A stretch of DNA of 64,000 nt from Neocallimastix lanati (nom. inval.) (GCA_016946835.1 JACVTC010000033.1:1-64000), one strand, 5' to 3'. Numbered from the stretch's first letter, positions 19,616 to 31,235 are shown. Program-made: numbers and translations. Notes: generated from the sequence alone by a model not told the origin.

Positions 19616-22600
19616 ATGACAAAAAAATAGCTTCATTAAATAATTTACAAAAGAATCTAATTACCAAGAATACTCCAATTGATAATAATTTCTTCAAAGA
19701 AGAATTTGATTTTAGTAACACAACTGAAAGTGAGGATGATATCATTATAAATGCTATAAAAAGAAAAATGAATGATAATAACAGCGAAAAAGAAGAAAAC
19801 AATTCCAAGAAAGTACATAAAAGTTTAAAAGATAATCCACGTCCTTTCGCAACTCCTGCTTTAAGAAAGAAGAAAGAAAATGAGCTACATAATAAACCAA
19901 ATAAAGTTTATAAAAATCAAATACTTCCTTCAATTTTAACTCAACCAAATATTAACAAAGAAAAACAAAAAGAAAAGGAATTAAGAAATATGACAAGAGT
20001 AAAAGAAAGTAAAGAAGAAAACAACAATTATTCATCAAAAGGAAAGGAAAAAGTTGAATCTGAAGATATACTTGTAATCGATAATGAAATAGAAGATCTA
20101 GAAATGAATAAAGATAGTCAACAAAATAAAACTAATACTTTGGAAAAATTAATTTCAACAAAAACTAAAGAAACTAATAATGGAAATACTCAATTAGTAA
20201 AAAGGAATATCAAAATGATGAATAATAAAGAACCTTACAATATTATGGATGATTTAAATAATCTTAAATCCAGTATTACGATAGGTCAACTCTTGAATGC
20301 ATGTCCGAAAATTCGTTCACAATTAACTCAAGGTTTAAAGTTAGAAAAATCTAAAATAATTGGAACTGTAGACAATGTAATAGCACGAACTTTATTAGTA
20401 AATAACTATGATCATAGCTACATAAGTAAAAGTAATGAAGTAGCCGAAGAAGACTTAGCAATGGTTGATGCAAGTGTTGACGGAGTACTAGGAAAACTTT
20501 TAATTGATTCTTGTAGTAACCTAAGCATCGTTACTAAGGAGTATTTTGATAAATTACCTGGTGAATATGAAACAGTTGGAAAAATTCGTGGAAGAATCCA
20601 ACTAGCAACACAAGATGAAGAATACTCGGAAGGAATTATTGTTCGATTACCAGTAAAAATTAATAATTATGAATTTAATGCGGACTTTAGAATTATTGAG
20701 AAAGAAAACTCTTTTTATGATATGTTAATAAACTTTAAAACTCAAATCGATCATTGTTTATTTATTCATCCGACCTTAAACAGTTTATGTAAACTTTTGT
20801 CAGAAAGTGAATACGAAGAAATAGCTAAAATAAATAATCAATATTATGATGAAGAAAGTATAATTTGCACTATTAGAAAAGTTAAAGAAACGAATAATGA
20901 AAAGGAAATTATAAAGGAATTAACTCCAATGGAATTTATTGAGAGTGATGAATTTTTAAGTACCTTAAATAAAGATTATAAAGAACAAATTATTAAAATT
21001 CTCAAAGAAATGATTGACATAGTTGCCACTTCAACAGAAGAACTAACTCCTTCTAAACTTTCACCACATAAGATCCGTTTAAAAGCTAATGCAAAGCCAG
21101 TAAAATTAAGAAGTTATAGGTTAACTAAATTAAAATCAGATATCTTAAAAGAAGAACTTACAAAGCTTATTAAGAAAGGATTGATAGAACCATCCTGTTC
21201 AGAATGGTCATCTCCAGTAGTACTTATTCTAAAACACAATGGAAAGTGGCGCTTGTGCATTGACTACCGAAAAGTCAATGATATGACAGAAAAAGATTCT
21301 TATTCAGTTCCATATATAGATGAAATTTTTGATAGTCTCGGAGGAGCTAAAATATTTACAACTCTTGATTTATTTTCTGGTTTTCACCAAATCTTAATGG
21401 ATGAAGAAAGCGTTGAAGTAACCACTTTCACTACTAAGTTTGGAAATTATCAATTTAAGGTTATGCCTTTTGGACTTACTGGAGCTCCCTCAACCTTCCA
21501 AAGAGAAATGAATAAAATTTTATTCCCTTTTATTGGTGAATTTGTTTACGTATTTATTGATGATGTTTTGATCTATTCAAAAAGTATTGAAGAACATTTA
21601 ATTCATATTAAACAAGTATTAGAAGTATTTAAAGAAAACAAGTTAAAAATTAATATTGAAAAGTGCCATTTTCTTCAAACTGAAGTTGATGTATTAGGCC
21701 ACAAACTTACTACTAAAGGATTAAGTCCCATGGAAAGCAAAATAACAGCTATTAAGAAGTGGGAAGCCCCTTCATCACTTCATGAATTAAGATCATTTCT
21801 AGGAGCAGTAGGATATTATCGTGACTTTATTCCTAAATATGCTCAAATTACTTCACCTTTATGTAAATTATTGAAAAAGAATACTAAATATGAATGGAAT
21901 AAAGAACAACAAGAAAGCTTTGAACTCCTAAAAGAAAAATTAATCAATGCACCTATTCTAAAATTTCCGTCATTTGACAAATCTTTTATCATTAGAACTG
22001 ATGCTTCGTATAATGGAATTGGTGGAGTTCTTTTACAAAAAGAAGAAGAAACCAGTAAGGAGCATCCAATACACTTTATAAGTAGAAGTTTAAAGGAAGC
22101 TGAAAAGAATTATGGTATTACCGATTTGGAAGGAACCGCTTTGTTTTACTGTATGACTAAATTTAAATCTTATATTGAAGGAAATCCATTACCTACAACT
22201 ATTTACACAGATCATAAACCATTAGTTGGTTTATTTAAGAATAAAGAACCTTTGAATGCAAGGCAAACAAGATGGTGTCTAACCGCTGGTATGCTTGGAA
22301 TTAATATAAAATATGAATCAGGCAAAAAGAATGTGTTAGCCGATGCTCTTTCGAGAATGAAAAGTAAGGAAGAGAGAAAGATATTATTAACAAAAATTAC
22401 TAATGGAAATAATGAAGAATTATTATCTAAAGTTATAAAGGAATTTATTAATGAAAAGTTTACTGTTATTGATGGTGAAGATTACTTTATCGACAATGGA
22501 AATTATAGAAAATTAATAACCGACGAAAATAAAAGGTTTAAATTAATTTTAGAAGCTCATAATATTGGCCACGAAGGATATTACAAAACATATCAAAGAC

Positions 22601-23583
22601 TTAAGAAAAACTTTTATTGGAATCATATGATTAAAGATATCAAAAGAATTGTTAGTAATTGTGAAAAAAGCCAGTTAAATCGTCCTCAACCATATCCAGA
22701 ACCAACCGAAAACTATCCAACTAAAGTGGAGGGTCCCTTTGTGCATTTAGGATTAGATATTATAGGACCGTTACCAAAAACAAGAAATAATAATCAATAT
22801 ATTATAGTAACTGTTGATTACTTTACCAAATGGGTTGAAGCCGAACCCACTGAAAACATAACTTCCTCTGATATAATTAAATTTTTAATAAATGTTTTTG
22901 CAAGACATGGTGTGCCTCAAGTTATTACCACCGATAATGGAGCCCAATTCACCTCTGACATGACAAAAACCTTTCTTGACCTTTACGACGTTTATGTAAA
23001 ATTCATAGCTACTTATCACCCTGAATCCAATGGTCTCACTGAAAACCGAAATAAAGAAATTGGAAAATTACTTCGTTTATTAGGAAGGAAAAATCAAGAT
23101 TGGGATGAAGTTTTACCTTCTGCTTTATGGGCACTTCGAACTACCAAAAACACAGCTACTGGACATTCTAGTTTTGAATTAGTATATGGAAGAGAAGACC
23201 AACAGCCTTATGATTTAGCCATAAGAACAATTGAAAATGCAGGTAAATCATATGATGAAATTTTAATGGAAAAATTTGTTCGTCATTATCAATGGACTAG
23301 AGAAGCATGCGAAAATGTGAAGAATGCTAACAAGTATTGGGCAACAAGACGAGAAGAACAAATAAGTATGAAAAAAGGAAAAGAATTAAAGGCTGGTGAT
23401 CTTGTTCTTGTTAGAAACTTTAGCCGCACTAAGCTAGAACCATATTACAATGGACCATTTAAAATTTTAAAAATTCAATTCAACACGGCAACCCTAATCG
23501 ATCAGAAGACTGGAAAGCAACTCGATAGGAATGTTCACTTTAAAAATTTAGTAAAGTTTAACTCCGCTTACAGAGAAGCTTGA
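19582..23583 (+). CDS. pol: Pol polyprotein (PR-RT-RH-IN), element G
   Basis: It is made as a Gag-Pol fusion by -1 frameshifting; the first ATG in the frame is 19768, and residues below count from it. A basic spacer carries KDNPRPFATPALRKKKE. Protease has DSC at 247-249 in place of DTG/DSG. RT has CIDYRKVND and FIDD at 596-599. RNase H has TDAS (D745), DLEG, YTDHKP and LADALSR. The integrase core shows D997, D1056 and E1092, a D-35-E spacing, and its end has YYNGPFKIL. In the zinc domain the second cysteine is serine (NCEKSQ, codon AGC at 22669-22671) where A, B, H and I have C-x2-C. The frame ends at TGA 23581. Apart from that residue it looks functional. Confidence 0.95.
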   Translation, partial: FKLLNGSRSTPNDKKIASLNNLQKNLITKNTPIDNNFFKEEFDFSNTTESEDDIIINAIKRKMNDNNSEKEENNSKKVHKSLKDNPRPFATPALRKKKENELHNKPNKVYKNQILPSILTQPNINKEKQKEKELRNMTRVKESKEENNNYSSKGKEKVESEDILVIDNEIEDLEMNKDSQQNKTNTLEKLISTKTKETNNGNTQLVKRNIKMMNNKEPYNIMDDLNNLKSSITIGQLLNACPKIRSQLTQGLKLEKSKIIGTVDNVIARTLLVNNYDHSYISKSNEVAEEDLAMVDASVDGVLGKLLIDSCSNLSIVTKEYFDKLPGEYETVGKIRGRIQLATQDEEYSEGIIVRLPVKINNYEFNADFRIIEKENSFYDMLINFKTQIDHCLFIHPTLNSLCKLLSESEYEEIAKINNQYYDEESIICTIRKVKETNNEKEIIKELTPMEFIESDEFLSTLNKDYKEQIIKILKEMIDIVATSTEELTPSKLSPHKIRLKANAKPVKLRSYRLTKLKSDILKEELTKLIKKGLIEPSCSEWSSPVVLILKHNGKWRLCIDYRKVNDMTEKDSYSVPYIDEIFDSLGGAKIFTTLDLFSGFHQILMDEESVEVTTFTTKFGNYQFKVMPFGLTGAPSTFQREMNKILFPFIGEFVYVFIDDVLIYSKSIEEHLIHIKQVLEVFKENKLKINIEKCHFLQTEVDVLGHKLTTKGLSPMESKITAIKKWEAPSSLHELRSFLGAVGYYRDFIPKYAQITSPLCKLLKKNTKYEWNKEQQESFELLKEKLINAPILKFPSFDKSFIIRTDASYNGIGGVLLQKEEETSKEHPIHFISRSLKEAEKNYGITDLEGTALFYCMTKFKSYIEGNPLPTTIYTDHKPLVGLFKNKEPLNARQTRWCLTAGMLGINIKYESGKKNVLADALSRMKSKEERKILLTKITNGNNEELLSKVIKEFINEKFTVIDGEDYFIDNGNYRKLITDENKRFKLILEAHNIGHEGYYKTYQRLKKNFYWNHMIKDIKRIVSNCEKSQLNRPQPYPEPTENYPTKVEGPFVHLGLDIIGPLPKTRNNNQYIIVTVDYFTKWVEAEPTENITSSDIIKFLINVFARHGVPQVITTDNGAQFTSDMTKTFLDLYDVYVKFIATYHPESNGLTENRNKEIGKLLRLLGRKNQDWDEVLPSALWALRTTKNTATGHSSFELVYGREDQQPYDLAIRTIENAGKSYDEILMEKFVRHYQWTREACENVKNANKYWATRREEQISMKKGKELKAGDLVLVRNFSRTKLEPYYNGPFKILKIQFNTATLIDQKTGKQLDRNVHFKNLVKFNSAYREA

Positions 23584-23589
23584 GTCTTC

Positions 23590-23601
23590 GTCGGGGCATC
23601 T
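23590..23601 (+). promoter_or_regulatory. Polypurine tract region, element G
   Basis: gtcggggcatct lies directly before the 3' LTR, only about 7 bp after the pol stop. It matches the layout of element A (gggggcatca). The short G-run makes it a weak but positionally correct plus-strand primer site. Confidence 0.6.
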
Positions 23602-24448
23602 TGATAAGAATGTACTAAATAATGCATTCTTAATTAAATCTACGATTTATTTCTAATACATTATGTGTACATTATTATTTTTGTACTTTAATAAATTTTT
23701 AAATCCAGAGATCAAAAATTAAATCAAAAATTATATTAAACTTTATATTTTTATATTAAATCTTATATTAATAGTAATATTTTTATATATTTAAAACTTA
23801 TATTAACAATATTAATAATAAATCTTATTTTTTTATTTGTATATTAATAATGAAAATTTGTATTAATAATATTTTTATATATTGATAATTAAAAATTTAT
23901 ATATTATATTTTAACTTTTATTATAAAATTTTATATCGAAATGTTTTATTTTATATTGAAAAATATTTTATTTTATTAAAAAACCTTTATATTAGAATAG
24001 TATTTTTATTTTTATTTGAATATTTTAACAGATTGTAATAAAAATTATAGCCAATTAAATAAATTCTTATTAGTAATATTTTAGATATTTTTTTTAAAAA
24101 AAAAAAAATAAAAAAAATAAAAAAAAAAAAAAAATGTTTTATTAATATTATAAATGTATTTTATTTATATTGTTATAATTAAATTTTATATAATTGATTA
24201 TAAAATTCAATTTAAATTTAATAGTTTTTATAAAAAAAAAATAAATAAAATGTAATTTAGTGGCAAGAACAACTTTTATGCCTTGAAAAAAAGTATAAAT
24301 AGTTGTAAATTTTGCTACCAATTTTTAAAAATCATCAAATAAGATCATAAAATAAATTTAATATAATAAATAAATAAAATAAATAAATAAATAAATAAAA
24401 TTTGTGTTTCTTTACTTTATTTTTATTTAATTCTCTAAAACCTTAACA
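23602..24448 (+). repeat. 3' LTR of element G
   Basis: The 847-bp copy of the 5' LTR differs mainly in A/T tract lengths, a short insertion near 24340 and a few substitutions. It ends CTTAACA and is followed by gttttt and the left piece of the I LTR. Confidence 0.93.
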
Positions 24449-24454
24449 GTTTTT

Positions 24455-24519
24455 TGATAAATAATAACTATAATTACGTTATTTATTAAAAATATATATA
24501 TTTATTAAAAATATATATA
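24455..24519 (+). repeat. 5' LTR of element I, left piece
   Basis: The 65 bp starting tgataaataataactataat match the start of the I 3' LTR at 36275. The sequence breaks in an ATATATA stretch where H is inserted. Confidence 0.9.
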
Positions 24520-25063
24520 TATGATAAAGAATTATAAAAATTTCATGAATTTTTATAAAAAAATAAACAAATACAAATTGTATACAAATTATTAAATGTA
24601 TATATTAAAATTATATTTTTATGATATAATATAATATATTAAAATATATTATATTTCTAAAAATATATAAATATTAAAAACTTTATTATTCTTAAAAAAA
24701 TGAAATTTATTAAATAAATAAATAAAATAAAAAAAAAAAAGGAACTTTTAAATTGGAGAGAAAAGTTACAAAGGCTACTTAGTTAATAAATAAAAGTTAT
24801 ATTTTTTTAATAAAATATACTTTAAACTACTTTTATGGTATTTTTGATGTATTAACAAAAATAAAATAAATAAAAGTTTTAAATATTTATTTTTATATTT
24901 TTGTTATATTTGTTTTGTGTTATTTATAAAAAATAAATAATCAAATATTATTTATTTTTATTTTATAAAAAGTTGTAAAATAATTCTCTTTTAAAAATAG
25001 GAATTAAAGGCAACTTTAGAATACAAAATTTATAAACTTAAAATAATATAAATTTTTGTATCA
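24520..25063 (+). repeat. 5' LTR of element H
   Basis: The 544-bp LTR starts TGATA and ends TATCA (5-bp inverted ends). It contains a homopurine patch (aaaaaaaaaaaggaac) near 24730 and is matched by 30230-30758. Confidence 0.92.
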
Positions 25064-25065
25064 AT

Positions 25066-25080
25066 TGGTGGAGCAATCGG
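25066..25080 (+). promoter_or_regulatory. Primer binding site, element H
   Basis: tggtggagcaatcgg lies two bases after the LTR. Only the first eight bases agree with the other elements; a cccgggcgc string follows about 8 bp further on. Confidence 0.72.
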
Positions 25081-25154
25081 TCTTCCCGGGCGCTGCTATA
25101 TTAAAAATTTTTCTTGTGTTCAATTTAAATTTTTAATTATATTATATTAATAAA

Positions 25155-26045
25155 ATGAGTAGTACTTCCAAAAATACTAAAGAAATTAAAGAAACTGATA
25201 CTGGAGGCTTTGAAAAAGCTATTAAAATCGCTAAAACAATTAGAAAGTTAGGAGATAAAAATTCTACCTTTCCAACTTGGGAAAATGAAGTCAAAAAATT
25301 ATTAAATCATTATCCAATGGATGAATATGAGAAGATAAGAATAATAATGGCTACTGTAACTGATGAGAACTATGACCTTTGTAGTAATACCCTTTTTACA
25401 AATGACAAGTGTACTTCCGAGGACCTTATTACAGAAATAAAAAAATTGTTAGGCTATGATAACACTTCTACTAACAACTTGGATAAGTTAGTAAAAATAA
25501 GAGTTCAAAATAATAATATTAAAAGTTATAATTTAGATTTTAAAATTCTTTTAAACGGAATTGAAAAAGATGATAGACCCACTACCAAAAGAATAATTCA
25601 ATATTATATCAGAGGTCTAAAAGGAACAAGATATTATCACTCCTTAGTCTTAAAAAAATTTAGTAGTCTTGATGATGCGATAAAAGAAGTAAATAAAATG
25701 GTATCTTCTTATGAAGAGTATGAAGGAAGTCAAAATAAGACGTATCATAGTAATAAAACATCTCATAAAACCAATCAAATCCAAAGTAGAAACAGAAACT
25801 ACCCTTCAAACTATCTTTCTAAATATTCATCAAACAATTACAAAACAAATAATTTGAATAAAGAACCTTCTAAACCAAAAGATAATGAAAAAGATTCTGA
25901 CGTAGAGAACCTTACAGAAAAGTTCTCTAAAATGCAGTTATATGTTTGTCACCGTTGTGGTAAACCTGGACACATTGCTCGTCATTGCATGAATGAGATA
26001 TCTCCAGAAAATTTAAAATACGTACGTGAAAATCATTTAAATTAA
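25155..26045 (+). CDS. gag: Gag capsid/nucleocapsid protein, element H
   Basis: This 296-residue Gag starts MSSTSKNTKEI at the first ATG after the leader. The N-terminal part (FEKAIKIAKTIRKLGDKNS...W.NEV) aligns with Gag of I. A Ser/Asn/Lys-rich middle and one CCHC knuckle (CHRCGKPGHIARHC) follow, then a short tail to the slippery site. It is not similar by eye to Gag of B, C or G, so H and I form a second group. Confidence 0.92.
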   Translation: MSSTSKNTKEIKETDTGGFEKAIKIAKTIRKLGDKNSTFPTWENEVKKLLNHYPMDEYEKIRIIMATVTDENYDLCSNTLFTNDKCTSEDLITEIKKLLGYDNTSTNNLDKLVKIRVQNNNIKSYNLDFKILLNGIEKDDRPTTKRIIQYYIRGLKGTRYYHSLVLKKFSSLDDAIKEVNKMVSSYEEYEGSQNKTYHSNKTSHKTNQIQSRNRNYPSNYLSKYSSNNYKTNNLNKEPSKPKDNEKDSDVENLTEKFSKMQLYVCHRCGKPGHIARHCMNEISPENLKYVRENHLN

Positions 26046-26069
26046 TAAAGGGAAGTTCTCAATCTTCCC
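26036..26069 (+). promoter_or_regulatory. -1 ribosomal frameshift site, element H
   Basis: The gag frame reads CAT TTA AAT TAA with heptamer T_TTA_AAT at 26036-26042. After a 7-nt spacer, GGGAAG (26050-26055), an 8-nt loop and CTTCCC (26064-26069) form a perfect 6-bp stem. Pol continues in the -1 frame. The stem differs from that of G by paired changes. Confidence 0.9.
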
Positions 26070-29000
26070 ATAAATTAAATAAAATTGAACAATCTTATCC
26101 CTCCGAAGAAGAAGATTATCATTTGTACGCTATTAAAAGAAAACGAAATAATGAAAATAATGAAGAAAATGAAATTAATGAATCTTCTTCCACTTCAATA
26201 TCGGATACCAATACTATATCAAGAAAGAAGAGAGGAAGGAAACCAATATTTAAATATCCTAAAATAATTGACCCTTCCATCTATAATAACAAGACTATCC
26301 AAGATGCAAAGAAACAAAATAAAGATGACAAAAACAATAGACGACTTGGTGAGGACATTCAATATGATGAAGAGATAAACGAAAGTGAAATTAAAAAGAA
26401 GAATCCAAATACTCTTCATGATATTTTTAAAGCTATTGTTATGCTTAAAAATAATAAAGAATATAATTTGTATAAAGCATTAAATAATACTAATGCTAAT
26501 ATATCTTTTGCTCAACTCTTTGCTGTTAGTCCTTCACTCAGAAAGTTATGTTCAAAAGGTCTCAAATTAAATAATGAAGATCTAAGATACATTAATATGA
26601 TTCAAAATTTTGATATTGAAGACTCTGATATGTCGACAGTTGATGAAACTATAAATGAACTTGATTACGCATTAAAGAATAATACACTTCAATTTGTTAA
26701 GGCTCCTGAAAAACCAATAAATCAACTCTATTCTGTAAATAAATCTAATATCGCTACTGTCTTAGGATTTGTAGATAATATTTCTTCTAAAATATTAATT
26801 GATACTGGTTCTGGTGTAAATGTAATTAAAAAATCTTTTTATAATAAAATTTCAAAAAACCATAATGCTATCTTAAAGGAAAAAACTTATTTTAAATTAG
26901 CAAGTAATGCTGTAGTATCTGCTGATCATGTTGTATTTTTATGTTTAGAATTTGATAAATTAAAAATAAATTCAATGTTTTGGATTTTGGATGACACAGA
27001 TGAATGCTACGACATTATATTAGGTAGAAATTCCCAAAAAGAAAATAGGTTATATATTGATCCTGATGATGACGGATTATATATGAAAAGAGATGGAAAA
27101 ACTTCTCTTTGTGTTGCTGCTCCTGTTAGTGTACCTTCCCATCAACGAGTCATTTTCTATATCTCGTTAGCTGCAAAAATTTCCGATAATATTAAATCTG
27201 ATAATTCAATCATTCCTAACCCCTCTCCATTAAATAATTTATTAGATTCTTTTAATGATATTTATATCAATCCCATAGAAGAAGAGAAATTACCTTCTAT
27301 TTCTCTCGATGATATAGGTGAAAAATATATTGCAATAAACCTCATAAATAATACAATTTATTCTGACTTAAACGAAGAAAAACGTATTGCTTCTTTGAAA
27401 GATATTTTAAACAATGATAAAAAATTGCAAATTTTGTTAAAAAATTTTGATGATGTTTTAATTGATTCAATTGATAGGGTTAGAACTGCAAATGCCGAAC
27501 CGCATTCCATTTCTCTCACAAATTCAAAACCTATCAAACTTAGACCATATAAAATTTCGCTAGAACAATCCTTAGCTTTAAAGAAAGAAATTAAAAAACT
27601 ATTAGATCATGGTTTAATTGTCCCTTCTCATTCCCCATGGGCTTTTCCTGTTCTATTAGTGAAGTAGAAGAACGGAGAATGGAGAATGTGCGTAGATTAT
27701 AGAAAATTAAATGAAATTACAATAAAAGATGCTTATGCCTTGCCTTTTATCGATGAACTGTTAGAGTCGGTTCATGGGGCCAAAATATTTTCTGCCCTAG
27801 ATCTATTTTCTGGATACCATCAGATTCCTATGGATCCAAAAGATGTTGAAAAGACCGCTTTTACAACAAAATTTGGTAATTATAATTTTGTTGTTATGCC
27901 ATTTGGTCTGACAAATGCCCCTGCTTCATTTCAACGTGAAATGAATCGTATTTTAATGCCCCTTATTGGTAAATGCTTATTTGTTTATATGGATGATATT
28001 TTAGTTTATTCTCCCACCTTTGAACAACATCTTAAAGATTTAGAAAGTGTTTTTCAAATTCTCAGAAAATATAAATTTTCTGTAAATATTACCAAATGTA
28101 AATTCTGTCAAAAATCTGTGGAAGTTTTAGGTCATGTTTTATCTGATGAAGGTATCAAACCGATACCTAGTAAGGTATTCGCTATCTCTTCATGGAAAAT
28201 TCCATCAAATATAACTCAATTACAGTCTTTTCTTGGTATTGTTGGCTATTATAGAAAGTTTATTCCGAACTTCGCCAACATTTCAAATATTTTATACAAG
28301 TTAACTAGTAAAAATACTTCCTTTTTATGGACTGAAGATCACACTATTTCTTTTAACTCTTTGAAGGATGCAATTTGTTCTAGTCCCATATTAAAGTATC
28401 CTGATCCTATGAAGCCTTTCATTATTCGTACAGACGCTTCTTCTTATGCTGTTGGTGTTGTTCTTTTACAATTTTATGAAGATACTCAAAAAGAACATCC
28501 TATCTATTTTTATAGCCGTTGTCTAAAGAAAGCTGAATTGAATTATTCTGTTACAGAAAAAGAAGGTGTTGCTGTTATCTTTGCTTTAAAGAAATTACGA
28601 CCTTACATTGCTGCCTCTCCCTTTCCTGTTAAATTGTTCACTGATCACAAACCTCTTATCGGATATTTTTATTCAAGTATACCTTTAAACGATCGTCACA
28701 TTCGTTGGATTTCCCTTTTCAATGAATTTAAAGTTGAAATTATTTATGATAAAGGTAAAAATAATATATTTGTGGATGCTCTCTCTCGTATTCCTTCTGG
28801 AAATATTCTTTCTATTTCCTCTATCGAATCTACCTTAAACAATACTAGCCTTCTTTCAGATGATATTCCTTCTCCTGTTTATGATTATATTAAAAATAAT
28901 TATTCTTTTCTTGATGGTTGTCTTGTTTATCGTAATAAAAATAATAATATTCTTAAAGTTATTGATGATCCTAATGTAAAACATGAGCTTGTGGTAAAGG

Positions 29001-30025
29001 CTCATTTTGTGGGCCATGAAGGTGTCGCGAAAACACTTTCTCGATTGAAAGAAATTTACTATTGGCCAGGTATGAAAAGCGATGTGGAAACCGTTATAAA
29101 AACTTGCTTTAAATGTCAATGTTATAGCCTTCTCCTGTTCCAAAGGGCACTTCTACTATTCCGACTGTTGTAGAAAGAACCTTTTGTTCGTGTTGGTTTA
29201 GACATAGTTGGTCCTCTTACAGAAACTAAATCGGGTAATAGATTTATTATCGTTTTAATAGACTATTTTACTAAATGGATTGAAGCAAAAGCTACAAGGA
29301 CTATTGACACTTCTGATGTTATAAAATTTTTACAAGAAGTCTTTTCTAGACATGGTGTCCCCGAAGTTATTATTACAGATAATGGAAGACAATTTATTGC
29401 CGATATAACCAAAGCTACAATTGATTTATATTTATATGGAACATGGGTCAGATTTATTTCTCCCCGTCATCCAGAAGCAAATGGTCAAGTGGAAAACGCA
29501 AATAGAGAAATTATAAAAGTTTTAAGACACATTTGTGATAAACAAATTGAATGGGATAATTTTCTTTTTTCTACTTTGTGGGCTTTAAGAACGACAAAGT
29601 CAAGTGTTACAGGATTTAGTAGTTTTGAGCTACTTTATGGAAGAAAAGATCTATGGCCTTTATGTGTTACTCTTCCGGATCTACCAAAAGAAAAAGACGA
29701 AACTGACTTAGAATATAATGTAAGAAGATTTATTAGACACCAAGAATGGGTTAAAGAAGCCGTTGATAATATTCAATATGCACATTCATATTGGTTACAA
29801 CGATCAAAGGCCTCTTCTAATATGTTACATAAATATAAACCTGGTGATTTAGTTCTTATAAGACATATAAACAGAAAGAAATTAGATCCATATTATATAG
29901 GACCCTTTAAAGTATTAAAATCTTCTAAATATAACACTTTGGTTTTACAAACACTAGATACTAATACAATTTTAGAACGTAATATCCATATAAAAGATGT
30001 AAAACCTTATTTGGTATCAATATAA
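26036..30025 (+). pseudogene. pol: Pol polyprotein (PR-RT-RH-IN), element H, lightly damaged
   Basis: The frame runs in the -1 phase from the slippery site. Protease has a normal DTG (ILIDTGSGVNVI). A TAG at 27665-27667 interrupts RT just before its conserved core (element I has a sense codon here). RT then shows MCVDYRKLN and YMDDILVYS; RNase H has TDASS, EKEGVA, FTDHKP and VDALSR. After the HHCC motif (HFVGHEG to CFKCQ) a 1-bp loss near 29116 and a 1-bp gain near 29176 shift about 20 codons. The integrase core (LDIVG, ITDNG, QVENANRE) and the end (YYIGPFKVL) are open to TAA at 30023. Three small lesions only, so decay is recent. Confidence 0.9.
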
Positions 30026-30074
30026 AAAAAAAAAATTAAAAAGGTCAATCACGATAGTAATAAAAAATTTACAC

Positions 30075-30105
<31 letters not shown>

Positions 30106-30229
30106 ATAATAATAATAATAACTCGTTAACGAATTATTATAAAATATAAAAATTATATGAATTTAGTAATAATATCTTTATTATTTTTATTCAGCTATCC
30201 CTAAAGTGATATCTTAAGGAGGGAAGTCT
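30026..30229 (+). other. 3' UTR and polypurine tract of element H
   Basis: An A tract, (AAT)n and a short AT stretch lead to the purine run aaggagggaag (30216-30226) directly before the 3' LTR. No conserved hairpin of the B/C type is seen. Confidence 0.75.
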
Positions 30230-30758
30230 TGATAAAGAATTATAAAAATTTCATGAATTTTTATAAAAAAATAAACAAATACAAATTGTATACAAATTAT
30301 TAAATGTATATATTAAAATTATATTTTTATGATATAATATAATATATTAAAATATATTATATTTCTAAAAATATATAAATATTAAAAACTTTATTATTCT
30401 TAAAAAAATGAAATTTATTAAATAAATAAATAAAAAAAAAAAAGGAACTTTTAAATTGGAGAGAAAAGTTACAAAGGCTACTTAGTTAATAAATAAAAGT
30501 TATATTTTTTTAATAAAATATACTTTAAACTACTTTTATGGTATTTTTGATGTATTAACAAAAATAAAATAAATAAAAGTTTTAAATATTTATTTTTATA
30601 TTTTTGTTATATTTGTTTTGTGTTATTTATAAAAAATAAATAATCAAATATTATTTATTTTTATTTTATAAAAAGTTGTAAAATAATTCTCTTTTAAAAG
30701 TAAGAATTAAAGGCAACTTTAGAATACAAAATTTATAAACTTAAAATAATATAAATTT
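30230..30758 (+). repeat. 3' LTR of element H, right end lost
   Basis: It matches the 5' LTR up to aatataaattt and then passes into atatatataaaa of LTR I. The missing TATCA end may reflect a deletion within AT repeats after insertion. Confidence 0.9.
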
Positions 30759-31141
30759 ATATATATAAAATATTTTTAGTTTTATTATAAAATTTATGAT
30801 TTAAATAATAATAGATTATTTTATTAGTATTATATATAAATTATTAATAATTCTTAATACTTTACTATTATTTCTAAAGAATATTTTATTATAAAATAAT
30901 AATTATTATTTTATTATTATTACTGATTGGATATTGTTGTTACACCAATTTTAGAATATAAAAATAATAATTTAAAAAAAATATTTTTAATCTCTCTCTT
31001 TGGAAAAATAAATTTTTAATAATAAATGAATCAATAAATTAATAAAGATTTATATACTTATATATATTTATAAAGTATATAAAACAATTTTTATAAAATC
31101 AAATAATAAAATAAAAATCTATTTATAACTAAGATTTATTA
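30759..31141 (+). repeat. 5' LTR of element I, right piece
   Basis: It matches the I 3' LTR from its internal AT repeat to the end ATTTATTA. Together with 24455-24519 it makes up one LTR of about 448 bp, against 434 bp at the 3' end. Confidence 0.9.
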
Positions 31142-31143
31142 AG

Positions 31144-31157
31144 TGGTGGAGAACCAC
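31144..31157 (+). promoter_or_regulatory. Primer binding site, element I
   Basis: tggtggagaaccac begins two bases after the LTR. The first eight bases are common to all PBS in the window. Confidence 0.72.
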
Positions 31158-31235
31158 TCTTACCCCGGAAAGCCTACTTTATATAACACACAATTCCCCA
31201 TATTCTTAAATTATCTACCGTTTTATTTTTATTTT

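Larger units (their letters stand above)
16492..24448 (+). mobile_element. Ty3/gypsy element G, intact reading frames
   Basis: This 7957-bp element has two LTRs that differ by few substitutions and A-tract lengths, a PBS, a 1.35-kb structured leader, gag, frameshift site, complete pol and a polypurine tract. Target duplication GTTT lies at 16488-16491 and 24449-24452 (AGTTT if the LTR is ended one base earlier). It is the best candidate for an active element here, although one integrase zinc ligand is changed. Confidence 0.95.
24520..30758 (+). mobile_element. Ty3/gypsy element H, nested in the 5' LTR of I
   Basis: The 5' LTR (24520-25063) and 3' LTR (30230-30758) are nearly identical, but the 3' LTR lacks the last 8-9 bases (ttgtatca) and runs straight into LTR I. 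Gag is open. Pol has one nonsense codon and a pair of compensating 1-bp indels. H is closely related to I in protein but not in LTR sequence. Insertion was into an AT-repeat, so a target duplication cannot be read. Confidence 0.92.

Noticed and set aside
31143-31235. Extended N-terminus of Gag of element I
   Set aside because: The frame starts at a GTG overlapping the PBS. The ATG at 31236 matches the start of Gag of H.
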